In this document: piece after piece, positions 8,573-16,769 of the stretch
Numbering within the stretch: the first letter of the stretch is position 1
Layout: the number at the start of each line of letters is the position of its first letter
Assembly (NCBI RefSeq): GCF_040659735.1
Contig: NZ_JBFANZ010000002.1
Span: forward strand, 124,001-188,000
Reading direction: 5' to 3'
DNA: 64,000 bases
DNA from: Micromonospora_I sp040659735
Lineage (GTDB): Bacteria > Actinomycetota > Actinomycetes > Mycobacteriales > Micromonosporaceae
The notes under the pieces: generated by a model
What the model was told of the DNA's origin: nothing
Seen by the model: the letters and a program-made list of their open reading frames with translations, nothing else
The model's database searches: none
Program-made: the position numbers and the translations under genes

Positions 8573-9681
8573 CCCGGTCGTCCGACCCCGAGCAGCGTCC
8601 CCGGCGACTCGGGCTGACCCGCGCCGATCTGGACGCGCTCCCCAACTACGTGCCCGGTCGCAGCCCCGCCGACCTCGCCCGCGAGCTCGGGCTGACCGAG
8701 GCGATCAAGCTGGCGAGCAACGAGGTGCCGTACGGACCGTTGCCCGGGGTCGTGGAGGCGGTCGCTCAGGCGGTGGCGGGCGTGCACCGCTACCCGGACA
8801 TGGGAGTGGTGGCGCTGCGCGCGACGCTCGCCGCCCGTTACGGCGTGGCGGCCGACCGCATCGCCACCGGGTGCGGGTCGGTGGCGCTCGCCGAGCACCT
8901 GGCCCGGGCCACCTGCCTGCCCGGCGACGAGATCCTCTACTCGTGGCGCTCCTTCGAGGCGTACCCGATCATCGCGGCGACCACCGGCGCGACCAGCGTC
9001 CGGGTGCCCAACACGGCCGACCACGGTCACGACCTGGCCGCGATGGCGGCGGCGGTGACCGACCGGACGCGCATGATCCTCGTCTGCAACCCGAACAACC
9101 CGACCGGCACCAGCCTGCGCCGTCCCGAACTCGACCGCTTCCTCGCCGCGGTCCCCGACGACGTGCTGGTCGTCCTCGACGAGGCCTACCGCGAGTTCGT
9201 CACCGACCCGGACGTCCCGGACGGGCTGGAGGCCTACGCGGACCGTCCCAACGTGGTGGTGCTGCGGACGCTCTCCAAGGCCTGGGGCCTGGCCGGCCTG
9301 CGGATCGGCTTCCTCGTCGCGCACCCCGAGGTCGCGGCCGCCGTGCGCAAGGTGGTGACCCCGTTCTCCACGAGCCTGGCGGCTCAGGCGGGGGCGCTGG
9401 CCGCGCTCGCGCAGGAGGAGGAGGTACGCCGTCGCTGCGCCCTCGTCGTCGCGGAGCGGGAGCGGGTGACCGAGGCGCTGCGCAAGCTGCTGCCGGACGT
9501 GCCAGAGAGCCAGGCCAACTTCGTGTGGTTGCCGCTGGGCGACCGGGCGGCGGCGTTCAGCGCGGCCTGCGAGGCGCGCGGGGTGATCGTCCGCCCGTTC
9601 CAGGGCGACGGCGTGCGGGTCACGATCGGGACCGCCGAGGAGAACGACGCGTTCCTGTCGGTCGCCGAAACCGCCCTCTGA
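8569..9681 (+). CDS. Aminotransferase, HisC/aromatic type
   Basis: A 370-residue fold-type I PLP enzyme of the histidinol-phosphate/aromatic aminotransferase subgroup. LASNEVPYGP near residue 45, CNPNNPTGT near 180, VVLDEAYREF near 205 and the PLP-lysine segment RTLSKAWGLAGLRIGF near 230 are all present. In an operon with hpd, the likely job is transamination of tyrosine or phenylalanine to the aryl pyruvate that HPPD uses. This is inference: sequence alone cannot separate it from histidinol-phosphate activity, and no other his gene is in the window. ATG overlaps the preceding stop (ATGA). Confidence 0.85.
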   Translation: MTRSSDPEQRPRRLGLTRADLDALPNYVPGRSPADLARELGLTEAIKLASNEVPYGPLPGVVEAVAQAVAGVHRYPDMGVVALRATLAARYGVAADRIATGCGSVALAEHLARATCLPGDEILYSWRSFEAYPIIAATTGATSVRVPNTADHGHDLAAMAAAVTDRTRMILVCNPNNPTGTSLRRPELDRFLAAVPDDVLVVLDEAYREFVTDPDVPDGLEAYADRPNVVVLRTLSKAWGLAGLRIGFLVAHPEVAAAVRKVVTPFSTSLAAQAGALAALAQEEEVRRRCALVVAERERVTEALRKLLPDVPESQANFVWLPLGDRAAAFSAACEARGVIVRPFQGDGVRVTIGTAEENDAFLSVAETAL

Positions 9682-9687
9682 ACGGAT

Positions 9688-9728
9688 GCTCCCCGTCGAC
9701 GAGGCAGGGTCCTTGATCGGCGGGGAGC
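9688..9728. terminator. Possible terminator between converging genes
   Basis: GCTCCCCG (9688-9695) pairs with CGGGGAGC (9721-9728) across a 25-base loop just after the aminotransferase stop. Confidence 0.35.
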
Positions 9729-9789
9729 CGGGTGCCCGGGGAGGCGGGGAGCCGGGGGAGCGTCCTCCGGCGCGGCCGGCGGTGCCTCG

Positions 9790-11097
9790 TCAGGTCGCCC
9801 CGAAGATGATCGTTTCGGCGCTGCGGTAGTACTCGGCGTCCTTCGCTGTCGGGTCCACCGGCTCGGTGAGGCGTTCCACCGCGATGAAGCCGTCGCTGGC
9901 GTAGACGAAGCCGGGCGCCCAGTTGGTCTTCTCCTGCCCGGTGCGCAGCACGAACTGCGATCGCTGCGCCCCGGTCGCGGGGTCAATGGTGATCAGGTCG
10001 CGGCCCGGCGTGAGCAGATGCACCCGGCCGGGCTGGGCAGCGATCAGTCGGGTCGGCTCCGCGCCGACCGGGGTGTCGGCCGCCGCCGGGAGCGACTGAC
10101 GCCACAGCTCCGCCCCGGTCCGGGCCGACCGGCCGGTCAGCTCCGCACCGTCCGGGCTGAGCCGCACGGCCGCGTCCCCGACCAGCCACGTTTCCGGCTC
10201 GTCGAGCGCGGTCGCGGCGAGCGGCGCGGCGCCGTCCAGCAGCCAGCCGCGGGTGGCGCCGCCGCTGGTCGTACGAGCCGCCGGGCAGGCCGACCGGGCG
10301 ACGGCGCAGCCCACCGGCTGCACGCCGAGCTCCGGGTCGGTCCCGTCCGGGCGCCAGTCGCGCAGCACCCGACCCGTCGTCACCTCCCGGAACCGCAGTG
10401 TCCGCGGCGACGCGCACGGGTCCAGCGTGACGTACTCCCCGGCGCGTGTGGTGAAGCCCTCCGGCGGGCACGTCCCGTCGGCGCGCCACAACTCGCCGCC
10501 GGTGCGCAGGTCGAACCCGCGCGCCCCGCGATCGCCCTCGACCACGGCGACCGCTCGCCCGTCGCGCGCGACCGCCGTGTGCAGGCCCGGCGCGGCGTAG
10601 ACGGTGAGCGCGCCGGTGCGGCGGCCGGCGTACGTCCCGGATTGTGGGGGTGGGCCGGCGGTCCGCCAGGTGGGGCGGCCCGTCCGCGCGTCCAGCGCGA
10701 CCAACCGACCGTCCGACCACCGGGTCAGCACTGTGGAGCCGTCGGCCACCACGCCCACGAGCTGCTGCGGCCAGCGCCGGTAGGACCAGTACGGGGTGAC
10801 CTGCGCCTTGGCGTTCACCGGACCGTCCGCGCGGACCTGGCGGGCGGCGGCGTACAGCCGGAGCCGGCCGTCGACGATCAGGGGGGCGACCGACAACCGG
10901 GCGACCACCCCAGGCCCGACGGTCGGTGGCGGCGGATAGTCGGCCCGTGCGGGCGTGACGACCTCGGTCGGAGCCAGGACGCGGTACGCGATGGCGACGG
11001 TGACCGCGAGGGCGACGGCTAACGCCGCCGCGATCGCCGCGGTCCGGGGCCAGCGTCGTACGCCGCCCCGCTCCGCCGTGACCTCGGCGTCCCCCAT
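9790..11097 (-). CDS. Membrane-anchored PQQ-like beta-propeller protein 2
   Basis: The protein has 435 residues: a short cytoplasmic start, one membrane helix (about residues 19-41) and an extracellular propeller with blade motifs such as RLVALDARTGRPTWR, GFDLRTGGELWR and LITIDPATGAQ. Two Cys pairs in the outer domain may form disulfides. The plan is the same as that of 3323-4816 although the sequences are quite different. ATG 11097 is preceded by GGAGG and, further up, by a TAGGGT -10-like box. No catalytic residues are recognisable; it is likely an envelope or scaffold protein. Confidence 0.75.
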   Translation of the reverse strand: MGDAEVTAERGGVRRWPRTAAIAAALAVALAVTVAIAYRVLAPTEVVTPARADYPPPPTVGPGVVARLSVAPLIVDGRLRLYAAARQVRADGPVNAKAQVTPYWSYRRWPQQLVGVVADGSTVLTRWSDGRLVALDARTGRPTWRTAGPPPQSGTYAGRRTGALTVYAAPGLHTAVARDGRAVAVVEGDRGARGFDLRTGGELWRADGTCPPEGFTTRAGEYVTLDPCASPRTLRFREVTTGRVLRDWRPDGTDPELGVQPVGCAVARSACPAARTTSGGATRGWLLDGAAPLAATALDEPETWLVGDAAVRLSPDGAELTGRSARTGAELWRQSLPAAADTPVGAEPTRLIAAQPGRVHLLTPGRDLITIDPATGAQRSQFVLRTGQEKTNWAPGFVYASDGFIAVERLTEPVDPTAKDAEYYRSAETIIFGAT

Positions 11098-11151
11098 GCC
11101 CGCACCTCCGCGGGCACCCTATCGACCGCGCCCGGATCCGATGCCGGCAGG

Positions 11152-11652
11152 TCAGGCGGCCGCAGCGGGGTCGCCGTCGGTCCGCGCGGGGCGGGTGACG
11201 GCGAGAGCCAGGTCGGCCAGGTCGCGGCGGAGCGCGCCTTCGACGGTGCGGGCGGCGAGACCGCCGAGCACCAGTGCCAGAAACCGGCCGCCCGCGCCGT
11301 TGGGCGCTCCGTCCTGCACGATCTCGACGGCGGTGCCACCGCGACGGCGGCCGACGTCGACCGGGGTGAGGGTGTACGTCATGCGGTAGTCGGCGCCATC
11401 CCCGCGCGAGGTGACCACGAAGCGGTGGGGCGCGGCGCAGTCGTCGACGTGGAACTCCTCGGTTACGCGGGTGCCGTCCGGCATCGTCCGGGACTCGCAC
11501 CAGATGGTCCCGGGGCCGAACCGACCGGGGGTCAGCACCCGCACGTCGTCCACAGTGGAAAGCCAGGTGACCCGGTCGGTCAGGTCGGTCATGACCCGCC
11601 AGATGCGCTCGGCGGGCGCATCGAGTATGCGTGTCACCGTCACCGTCGACAT
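11152..11652 (-). CDS. SRPBCC family (polyketide cyclase/START-like) protein
   Basis: A 166-residue single-domain protein opening with TVTRILDAPAERIWRVMTDL, the usual start of the SRPBCC ligand-binding fold, followed by alternating strands and the long C-terminal helix. Such proteins bind hydrophobic ligands; substrate and role here are unknown. ATG 11652 is used because GGGAGG is correctly spaced upstream. It lies next to the propeller gene and may be independent of the tyrosine genes. The 204 bases to the next gene hold no gene that I can see. Confidence 0.8.
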   Translation of the reverse strand: MSTVTVTRILDAPAERIWRVMTDLTDRVTWLSTVDDVRVLTPGRFGPGTIWCESRTMPDGTRVTEEFHVDDCAAPHRFVVTSRGDGADYRMTYTLTPVDVGRRRGGTAVEIVQDGAPNGAGGRFLALVLGGLAARTVEGALRRDLADLALAVTRPARTDGDPAAAA

Positions 11653-11856
11653 GGCGCCTCCCTGCGTCAACAGTACGGGGACGCGCCGGGAACCTGTAGC
11701 CGTTTCGCGACCGTGTGCTGCGCGGGTAGGCGAACTGAACCCACCCGGCACTGTCACACCGGCGTTCACTGCTTGTCGCGTTGGCCTGCGCCGCCACCCG
11801 CTGACACCCGCGCCGCGTCCCCGCGTCGGCGGCCCCGGACCGGTCACGCTCCCGTG

Positions 11857-14445
11857 TCACACCTCCCGGCGGCGCATGTGCTTGCGCTTGCGCGCGGCGA
11901 TATACAGCGCGGCGCCGACGAGGATGAGTGCGACGCCCGCCCCGAGGTAGCCGATGGTGTCGGAGCCGGTGCGGGCCAGCCCACCCGAGGAGGCGGCCAC
12001 GGTGATCCTGAGATGGCGGCTGATGGGGGTGCCGTCGGGTGCGGTACCCACGGCCACGACGTTGTGCGATCCGGTGACGCCAGCCGGCAGGGAGGCGTTC
12101 AGCGTCGCGACGCCGGCCTCGTCGGCGACGGCCGTACCCAGGAACACGGGCTTGGAGTGCAGGTAGAACTCGACGATGCTGCCGGTCCGGTACCCGCGCG
12201 CGGTGAGCGTGATCGTGCCGCCCTGCACCGGTTCGGTGTCGTCGACGGTCAGCGTGGTCGTGGTCGACGTGGCGGTGGGCGTGACCGCGACGCTGGCCGC
12301 GCTGGCCGGCGAGTCACCGGCGCTGGAATGCGCGACGACCGTGAAGGTGTACGCCGTGCCGTTGGACAGCCGACCGACCGTGCAGGTGGTGGCCGGCGCC
12401 GTCGCGTTGCAGGTCAACCCCCCGGGCGCGCTGGTCACCGTGTACCCCGTGATCGTCGAACCGTTGCTCGCCGGCACGGTCCAGTCCACCTTCACCGAGC
12501 GGTCCCCGGCGCGGACACCGGGCGTGGCGGGCGCCGTCGGCGTGGTCGACGTGGCGGTGGGCGTGACCGCGACGCTGGCCGCGCTGGCCGGCGAGTCACC
12601 GGCGCTGGAATGCGCGACGACCGTGAAGGTGTACGCCGTGCCGTTGGACAGCCGACCGACCGTGCAGGTGGTGGCCGGCGCCGTCGCGTTGCAGGTCAAC
12701 CCCCCGGGCGCGCTGGTCACCGTGTACCCCGTGATCGTCGAACCGTTGCTCGCCGGCACGGTCCAGTCCACCTTCACCGAGCGGTCCCCGGCGCGGACAC
12801 CGGGCGCGGACGGCGCTGCGGGGCGGCCGGCGGCGTTGGCCCAGGTCACGGTCGCGGTCACGGTCTCGGTGCCGACGGCGACGCGCACGGTGTCCGTGCC
12901 GGTTTGGGCACCGGTGTAGCAGACGCGCGCCGTACCATCCGAAGCCGTGATCGCATTGCCGGTCGCACCGTTGTTGGCCCCGGTGGCCGTGATGTCGACC
13001 CGAACCCCAGCGACCGGGGCGTTCCCGGCGTCGGTGACGGTGGCGGTCAGGCAGGCGTTCTTCCCGACGGTACCGGTGACGCTCGCCGGGTTGACGGTCA
13101 CACGCGCGACCGAGGCGACCGGGGACAGGCCGGCCCCGCCCGGGTAGGCGTAGGAGTTGTAGTCGTTGGCGCCGTAGGCGAACGCCCCGAACGGCGCGCT
13201 GGCGCGCAGGTTGTGCGTGCCGAGCCCGACGCTGAGTTGGGCGGAGGAGAAGCCGGTGCTGCCGATCGCAGCGAACGAGCCGGCCGGGACGGGCTCGCCG
13301 TCCAGAGTCAGGCTGCCGATCGCGCTGGTCGGGATCGCGACGTTGACCGCGTTGAAGGCGAACCCGCTGCCCGGCGTGGCCAGCGTGTACGAGTCGAGGT
13401 ACTGCTGATACGGGGGTACCAGCATCGAGGACGGGTCACCCGTCACTGTGCTGCCGGAAGGGCCGTACGCATTGTTCGTCATGTACTGCGCGACGAGCGC
13501 AGGCTTGCTCGTGGTGATCAACGCGCCGGTGTTGCCGCCGCTGGCCATCAGCGTGCCCTCGTAGAACTCACCGGCCGCGAGCGTGGCGACCACCGAACCG
13601 TCAACCTTCACCTCGGTACCGTCCTGATCCGCGAGCACCCTCACCGGGTCGCCGCCCGACGCCTTCGCGTAACGCACCAGGAGGAACGACGTACCCCACG
13701 ACTTCGTCGGCGTCATCGCTTCGACAATGTGATCGCAGGCGCCGACGCCGATATTTCCACAGCCGACCCCGGCGTAAACGGCGACCGGCTTGTCCGAGGC
13801 GACCAGCGCGCCCGTGACGTCGGCCTCCGCCCCGGCCGTCGTGGTCGACGCGACCGTGTAAACCTGACCGGCGTTAAGGGAAACGGTGTAGGGGGTTCCC
13901 GCGGGACGGCCGCCGATCGCGTTCTTCGGCGTCACCGTCACGGTGGTGCCGTCCCCGGTCGCCAGCACGGTCAGCCGGCTCGGGTATCCCGGCTGCGTTG
14001 TCTTGTGGGCCAGCGCCCGGTACCGGGTGCCCAGCGTCGTGGTCGGAAGCGCCACGTAGGCGTCCGAGGTGCCGTTCATGAAGTTCAAGCCGTACACCGT
14101 GATCGGCAGTCCCGCGGTGATATGGATACCCACGTTCGCGGTGCCCTCGAGCGGCATGGTGGCCACCGACGTCGGAACGGGGACCGCCGCCACCTCACCC
14201 GCCGTGACGGAGAACGCGCTCGTGGTCGAATCCGGCCAGCGCACCGTACCGCTGGTGTCCGCCGCCCCCGTCAGGAACAGCGTCAAGGTGCTCGACAGGT
14301 TCGGTGGAAAAGCGACCCAGAAATCGGTCCCGGCGGTCGACGGGCTGGCCGCTGGAACGGCCGTCGCCGGACCGGTACCCATGACCGCCCCCGCCCCCGC
14401 CGCGATCGCCACGGCCAGTAAAGCCGTACGTACCCTAAGTCGCAC
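11857..14445 (-). CDS. Sortase-anchored surface protein with IgGFc-like, Big and two FN3 domains
   Basis: The protein has 862 residues. A signal peptide (to about residue 32) precedes a domain of about 400 residues resembling the IgGFc-binding N-terminal domain (TDFWVAFPPN, PITVYGLNF). A bacterial Ig-like Big-1 domain (ACLTATVTDAGNAPVAG) follows, then two fibronectin type III domains identical to each other over about 89 residues, another Ig-like domain, LARTG (823-827), one membrane helix and a basic tail. LAxTG is the class E-type sorting signal of actinobacteria, so the protein should be wall-anchored. GTG 14445 has AGGAG five bases upstream, better than the ATG at 14478. No sortase lies in the window. 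Adhesion or display is likely. Confidence 0.85.
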   Translation of the reverse strand: MRLRVRTALLAVAIAAGAGAVMGTGPATAVPAASPSTAGTDFWVAFPPNLSSTLTLFLTGAADTSGTVRWPDSTTSAFSVTAGEVAAVPVPTSVATMPLEGTANVGIHITAGLPITVYGLNFMNGTSDAYVALPTTTLGTRYRALAHKTTQPGYPSRLTVLATGDGTTVTVTPKNAIGGRPAGTPYTVSLNAGQVYTVASTTTAGAEADVTGALVASDKPVAVYAGVGCGNIGVGACDHIVEAMTPTKSWGTSFLLVRYAKASGGDPVRVLADQDGTEVKVDGSVVATLAAGEFYEGTLMASGGNTGALITTSKPALVAQYMTNNAYGPSGSTVTGDPSSMLVPPYQQYLDSYTLATPGSGFAFNAVNVAIPTSAIGSLTLDGEPVPAGSFAAIGSTGFSSAQLSVGLGTHNLRASAPFGAFAYGANDYNSYAYPGGAGLSPVASVARVTVNPASVTGTVGKNACLTATVTDAGNAPVAGVRVDITATGANNGATGNAITASDGTARVCYTGAQTGTDTVRVAVGTETVTATVTWANAAGRPAAPSAPGVRAGDRSVKVDWTVPASNGSTITGYTVTSAPGGLTCNATAPATTCTVGRLSNGTAYTFTVVAHSSAGDSPASAASVAVTPTATSTTPTAPATPGVRAGDRSVKVDWTVPASNGSTITGYTVTSAPGGLTCNATAPATTCTVGRLSNGTAYTFTVVAHSSAGDSPASAASVAVTPTATSTTTTLTVDDTEPVQGGTITLTARGYRTGSIVEFYLHSKPVFLGTAVADEAGVATLNASLPAGVTGSHNVVAVGTAPDGTPISRHLRITVAASSGGLARTGSDTIGYLGAGVALILVGAALYIAARKRKHMRRREV
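12259..12524. repeat. Exact direct repeat, copy A (FN3 domain)
   Basis: These 266 bases appear identical to 12541-12806 at a 282-base offset (94 codons), so the frame is kept. Zero differences implies recent duplication or gene conversion. Confidence 0.9.
12541..12806. repeat. Exact direct repeat, copy B (FN3 domain)
   Basis: Second copy of the repeat at 12259-12524. Synonymous positions are also unchanged. Confidence 0.9.
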
Positions 14446-14608
14446 AAGAACTCCTGTAAGAAGGTCAAAATCCCCCAAAGAGCGACCTTCAGGGCCTTAT
14501 GCAGGATAGGGGCGGACGGCGGTAGAACCGGCGATCCATTAGGTTCGCGTCGGCGACCGCACGTTGATCTGATCTTGGCTATTCAGCCGATGCGCATGTC
14601 GGTTCTGC

Positions 14609-15817
14609 TCAGCCGACGGCGCGGGCCGGCAGTACAGTGCCGGTCACCTCGCCCAGCCCGATCGTCGTGCCGTCCGGGCCGGGCGCCGTCGCGCTGATCG
14701 TCACGGTGTCGCCGTCTTCGAGGAAGGTCCGGGTGCTGCCGTCGGCGAGCGTCATCGGCTCCCGCCCACCCCAGGTGAGCTCGAGGAACGACCCGGTCTG
14801 ATCGCGCTCGGGACCGGACACGGTGCCGGAGGCGAAGAGATCGCCGGACCGCAGCGACGCGCCGTTCACGGTCAGGTGCGCGAGCTGCTGCGCGGGGGTC
14901 CAGTACATGGTCGAAAACGGCGGCCGGCTCACGACGCCGCCGTTCCATTCGACCTCGATGCGCAGGTCGAGACCGTGGTGCGGCTCGTCGCGCAGGTAAT
15001 CGAGGACCGGCGGGTCCTGCGGCGGTGCCGGCACCCAGGCGTGCGCGAGCGCGTCGAGCGAGACCACCCACGCCGAGACCGAGGTGGCGAAGGATTTGCC
15101 GAGGAACGGCCCGAGCGGCTGGTACTCCCACGCCTGGATGTCCCGCGCCGACCAGTCGTTGACCAGCACCACCCCGAAGACGTGCTCGGCGAAGCGCTCC
15201 ACCGGCACCCGGTCACCCAGCCCGGTCGGCACGCCCACCACGAACCCCACCTCGGCCTCGATGTCGAGGCGCGCCGAGGGGCCGTAGACCGGCCCGTCGG
15301 AGGTGGGGCGCTGCCCGCAGGGGCGGATCACCGGCGTGCCGGAGGAAACCACGGTGCCCGCCCGGCCGTGATAGCCGATCGGCAGGTGACGCCAGTTGGG
15401 GAGCAGCGCGGGCTGGCCCGGCCGGAAGATCTGCCCGACGTTGCTCGCGTGGTGCTCGGACGAGTAGAAGTCGACGTAGTCGGCGACCGCGAACGGCAGG
15501 GTCAGCTCGACGTCGGCGAGCGGGATCAACAGGGGCTCGACCGCGGCCCGGTGCTCCGGCATCGTGAGCAGATCGACGATCCGCTGCCGCACCGCGGCCC
15601 ACTGCGGACGGCCCAGGGCGAGGAAATCGTTGAGAACCGGCTGGCGCAGTACACCGCCGGCCAGGATCAGGTCCGCGGCCTCCGCGCCGTCGAGGTCGAG
15701 CACGAAATCCCCGATGCGTACGCCGAGCCGCGGCGCCCGCCCGTCGTGGCGGAATGCCCCGTACGGCAGATTGTGCACGCCGTACGGCGAGCCCGTCGCT
15801 CCATCGACCCATGTCAT
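14609..15817 (-). CDS. fahA: Fumarylacetoacetase
   Basis: Cleaves fumarylacetoacetate to fumarate and acetoacetate, the last step of tyrosine and homogentisate breakdown. The 402 residues have an N-terminal SH3-like part (GVRIGDFVLDLDG) and the FAH catalytic domain: DYVDFYSSEHHASNVG, the acidic metal site EAEVGFVVG, and LVNDWSARDIQAWEYQPLGP followed by the conserved Lys of FLGKSF. ATG 15817 overlaps the stop of the upstream gene by four bases (ATGA), showing translational coupling. The 163 bases between it and the surface-protein start hold no gene. Confidence 0.96.
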   Translation of the reverse strand: MTWVDGATGSPYGVHNLPYGAFRHDGRAPRLGVRIGDFVLDLDGAEAADLILAGGVLRQPVLNDFLALGRPQWAAVRQRIVDLLTMPEHRAAVEPLLIPLADVELTLPFAVADYVDFYSSEHHASNVGQIFRPGQPALLPNWRHLPIGYHGRAGTVVSSGTPVIRPCGQRPTSDGPVYGPSARLDIEAEVGFVVGVPTGLGDRVPVERFAEHVFGVVLVNDWSARDIQAWEYQPLGPFLGKSFATSVSAWVVSLDALAHAWVPAPPQDPPVLDYLRDEPHHGLDLRIEVEWNGGVVSRPPFSTMYWTPAQQLAHLTVNGASLRSGDLFASGTVSGPERDQTGSFLELTWGGREPMTLADGSTRTFLEDGDTVTISATAPGPDGTTIGLGEVTGTVLPARAVG

Positions 15818-16680
15818 TCCGCGAAGCCCCCGTTGATCAGTCCGAGTCGGATCAGGTCGGTCAGCGGCTCGCTGATGCTGCACGAGCCAAAGCCGACCCA
15901 GAGTGGACGTTGCGTGGCGCGTCGCGCGCGGGCTCCCTCGACCAGCGGCAGCGCGTCGGTAAGTGCGAGCAACTCGGCGATCTCCGCCACCTCCGCGCCG
16001 TCCACGGCGGCCGCCGTGGCGACGAGCACGTTGAGGAGACCGTGATGCGCGAACCCGGTCTCCGGGTCGGTGTCGCGTACCGCGTGGTGCAGGCCCGCGG
16101 TGAGCTTGAAGGGCAGTTCCCGGTCCCGGCACGCACAGATCACCGCGGCGAGTTCGACCGGGGTGGGGAAGAGTTCCGCGGCGAGGCCGCCGGTGCGGAA
16201 CTTCGCCGCGATCGGCGCGCCCCGCGAGCGCTCGCCGGCCAGCGTGTCCAGCGCGTCCAGCAACCCCCAGGTCAGGGGGACCTCGGCGTAAACGTCGACG
16301 CCGTCGAGGTGCGGGCGCAGCGCGACGAGTTCGGCGAGTCCGGGCTGTGGATCCTCGCCGCGCTTGGCGACCGCGACCTCGACCTGCCGGATCCGGACCC
16401 GCGGGTCGAGGCCGTCGCGCAGGGCGGAGAGCCGCCCGATCGCGGACGGGTCGCCGATCACGCCGACCTCGATCCGCTCATCCTCGGCGAGCAGCGCCGG
16501 CACGTCGGCCAGGGCCGATGTGGGCACGAGTAGCGGACCGACCAGTTCGGCGTACCAGGCGGCGCGGTGCTCCCGGTGCGCGGTCACGGCGGCGGGGAGC
16601 GTCGCACTGCCGGGCGGGAAGACCGCAGCGTCGTCGACGAGTCCGGCGAAGAGCCGGGGCACCTGCGTTGACACGAACAC
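15814..16680 (-). CDS. Unknown TIM-barrel-like protein of the homogentisate operon
   Basis: The protein has 288 residues and I do not recognise the family with certainty. Strand-helix alternation is regular (LLVPTSA, IEVGVIGD, VRIRQVEVAVA, VDVYAEVPL, PIAAKFRTGG, PFKLTAGLHHAVR, LWVGFGSCSI), suggesting an alpha/beta barrel with Lys in AKFRTGG and FKLTAGLHH at strand ends. It is cotranscribed with fahA (four-base overlap) and divergent from homogentisate dioxygenase. A role in the same pathway is therefore likely, possibly the isomerase step between the two enzymes; this is inference from context only. The start codon at 16680 lies 89 bases from the dioxygenase start. Confidence 0.75.
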   Translation of the reverse strand: MFVSTQVPRLFAGLVDDAAVFPPGSATLPAAVTAHREHRAAWYAELVGPLLVPTSALADVPALLAEDERIEVGVIGDPSAIGRLSALRDGLDPRVRIRQVEVAVAKRGEDPQPGLAELVALRPHLDGVDVYAEVPLTWGLLDALDTLAGERSRGAPIAAKFRTGGLAAELFPTPVELAAVICACRDRELPFKLTAGLHHAVRDTDPETGFAHHGLLNVLVATAAAVDGAEVAEIAELLALTDALPLVEGARARRATQRPLWVGFGSCSISEPLTDLIRLGLINGGFAE

Positions 16681-16690
16681 AGAACTTAGT

Positions 16691-16735
16691 GGACGCTACA
16701 AGAAACGGACAATAGCGTCCGATTATCGGACGCTA
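16691..16735. promoter_or_regulatory. Operator for the homogentisate genes
   Basis: A perfect palindrome at 16713-16735 has ten-base arms (TAGCGTCCGA and complement) with a TTA centre. A third half-site, GGACGCTA, lies at 16691-16698. Both are in the 89-base region between divergent starts, so one factor could control both sides. The regulator is not identifiable here. Confidence 0.75.
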
Positions 16736-16769
16736 TCGGCCGGTGAACGCGACATTACGGAGGGTCGAC

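Noticed and set aside
12259..12806. Possible CRISPR or satellite array
   Set aside because: There are only two copies of 266 bases within a coding frame, not short spaced repeats.
11425..14421. 998-codon plus-strand frame over the surface protein
   Set aside because: It is antisense to a protein with signal, domains and sorting motif; its own repeats only mirror the FN3 duplication.
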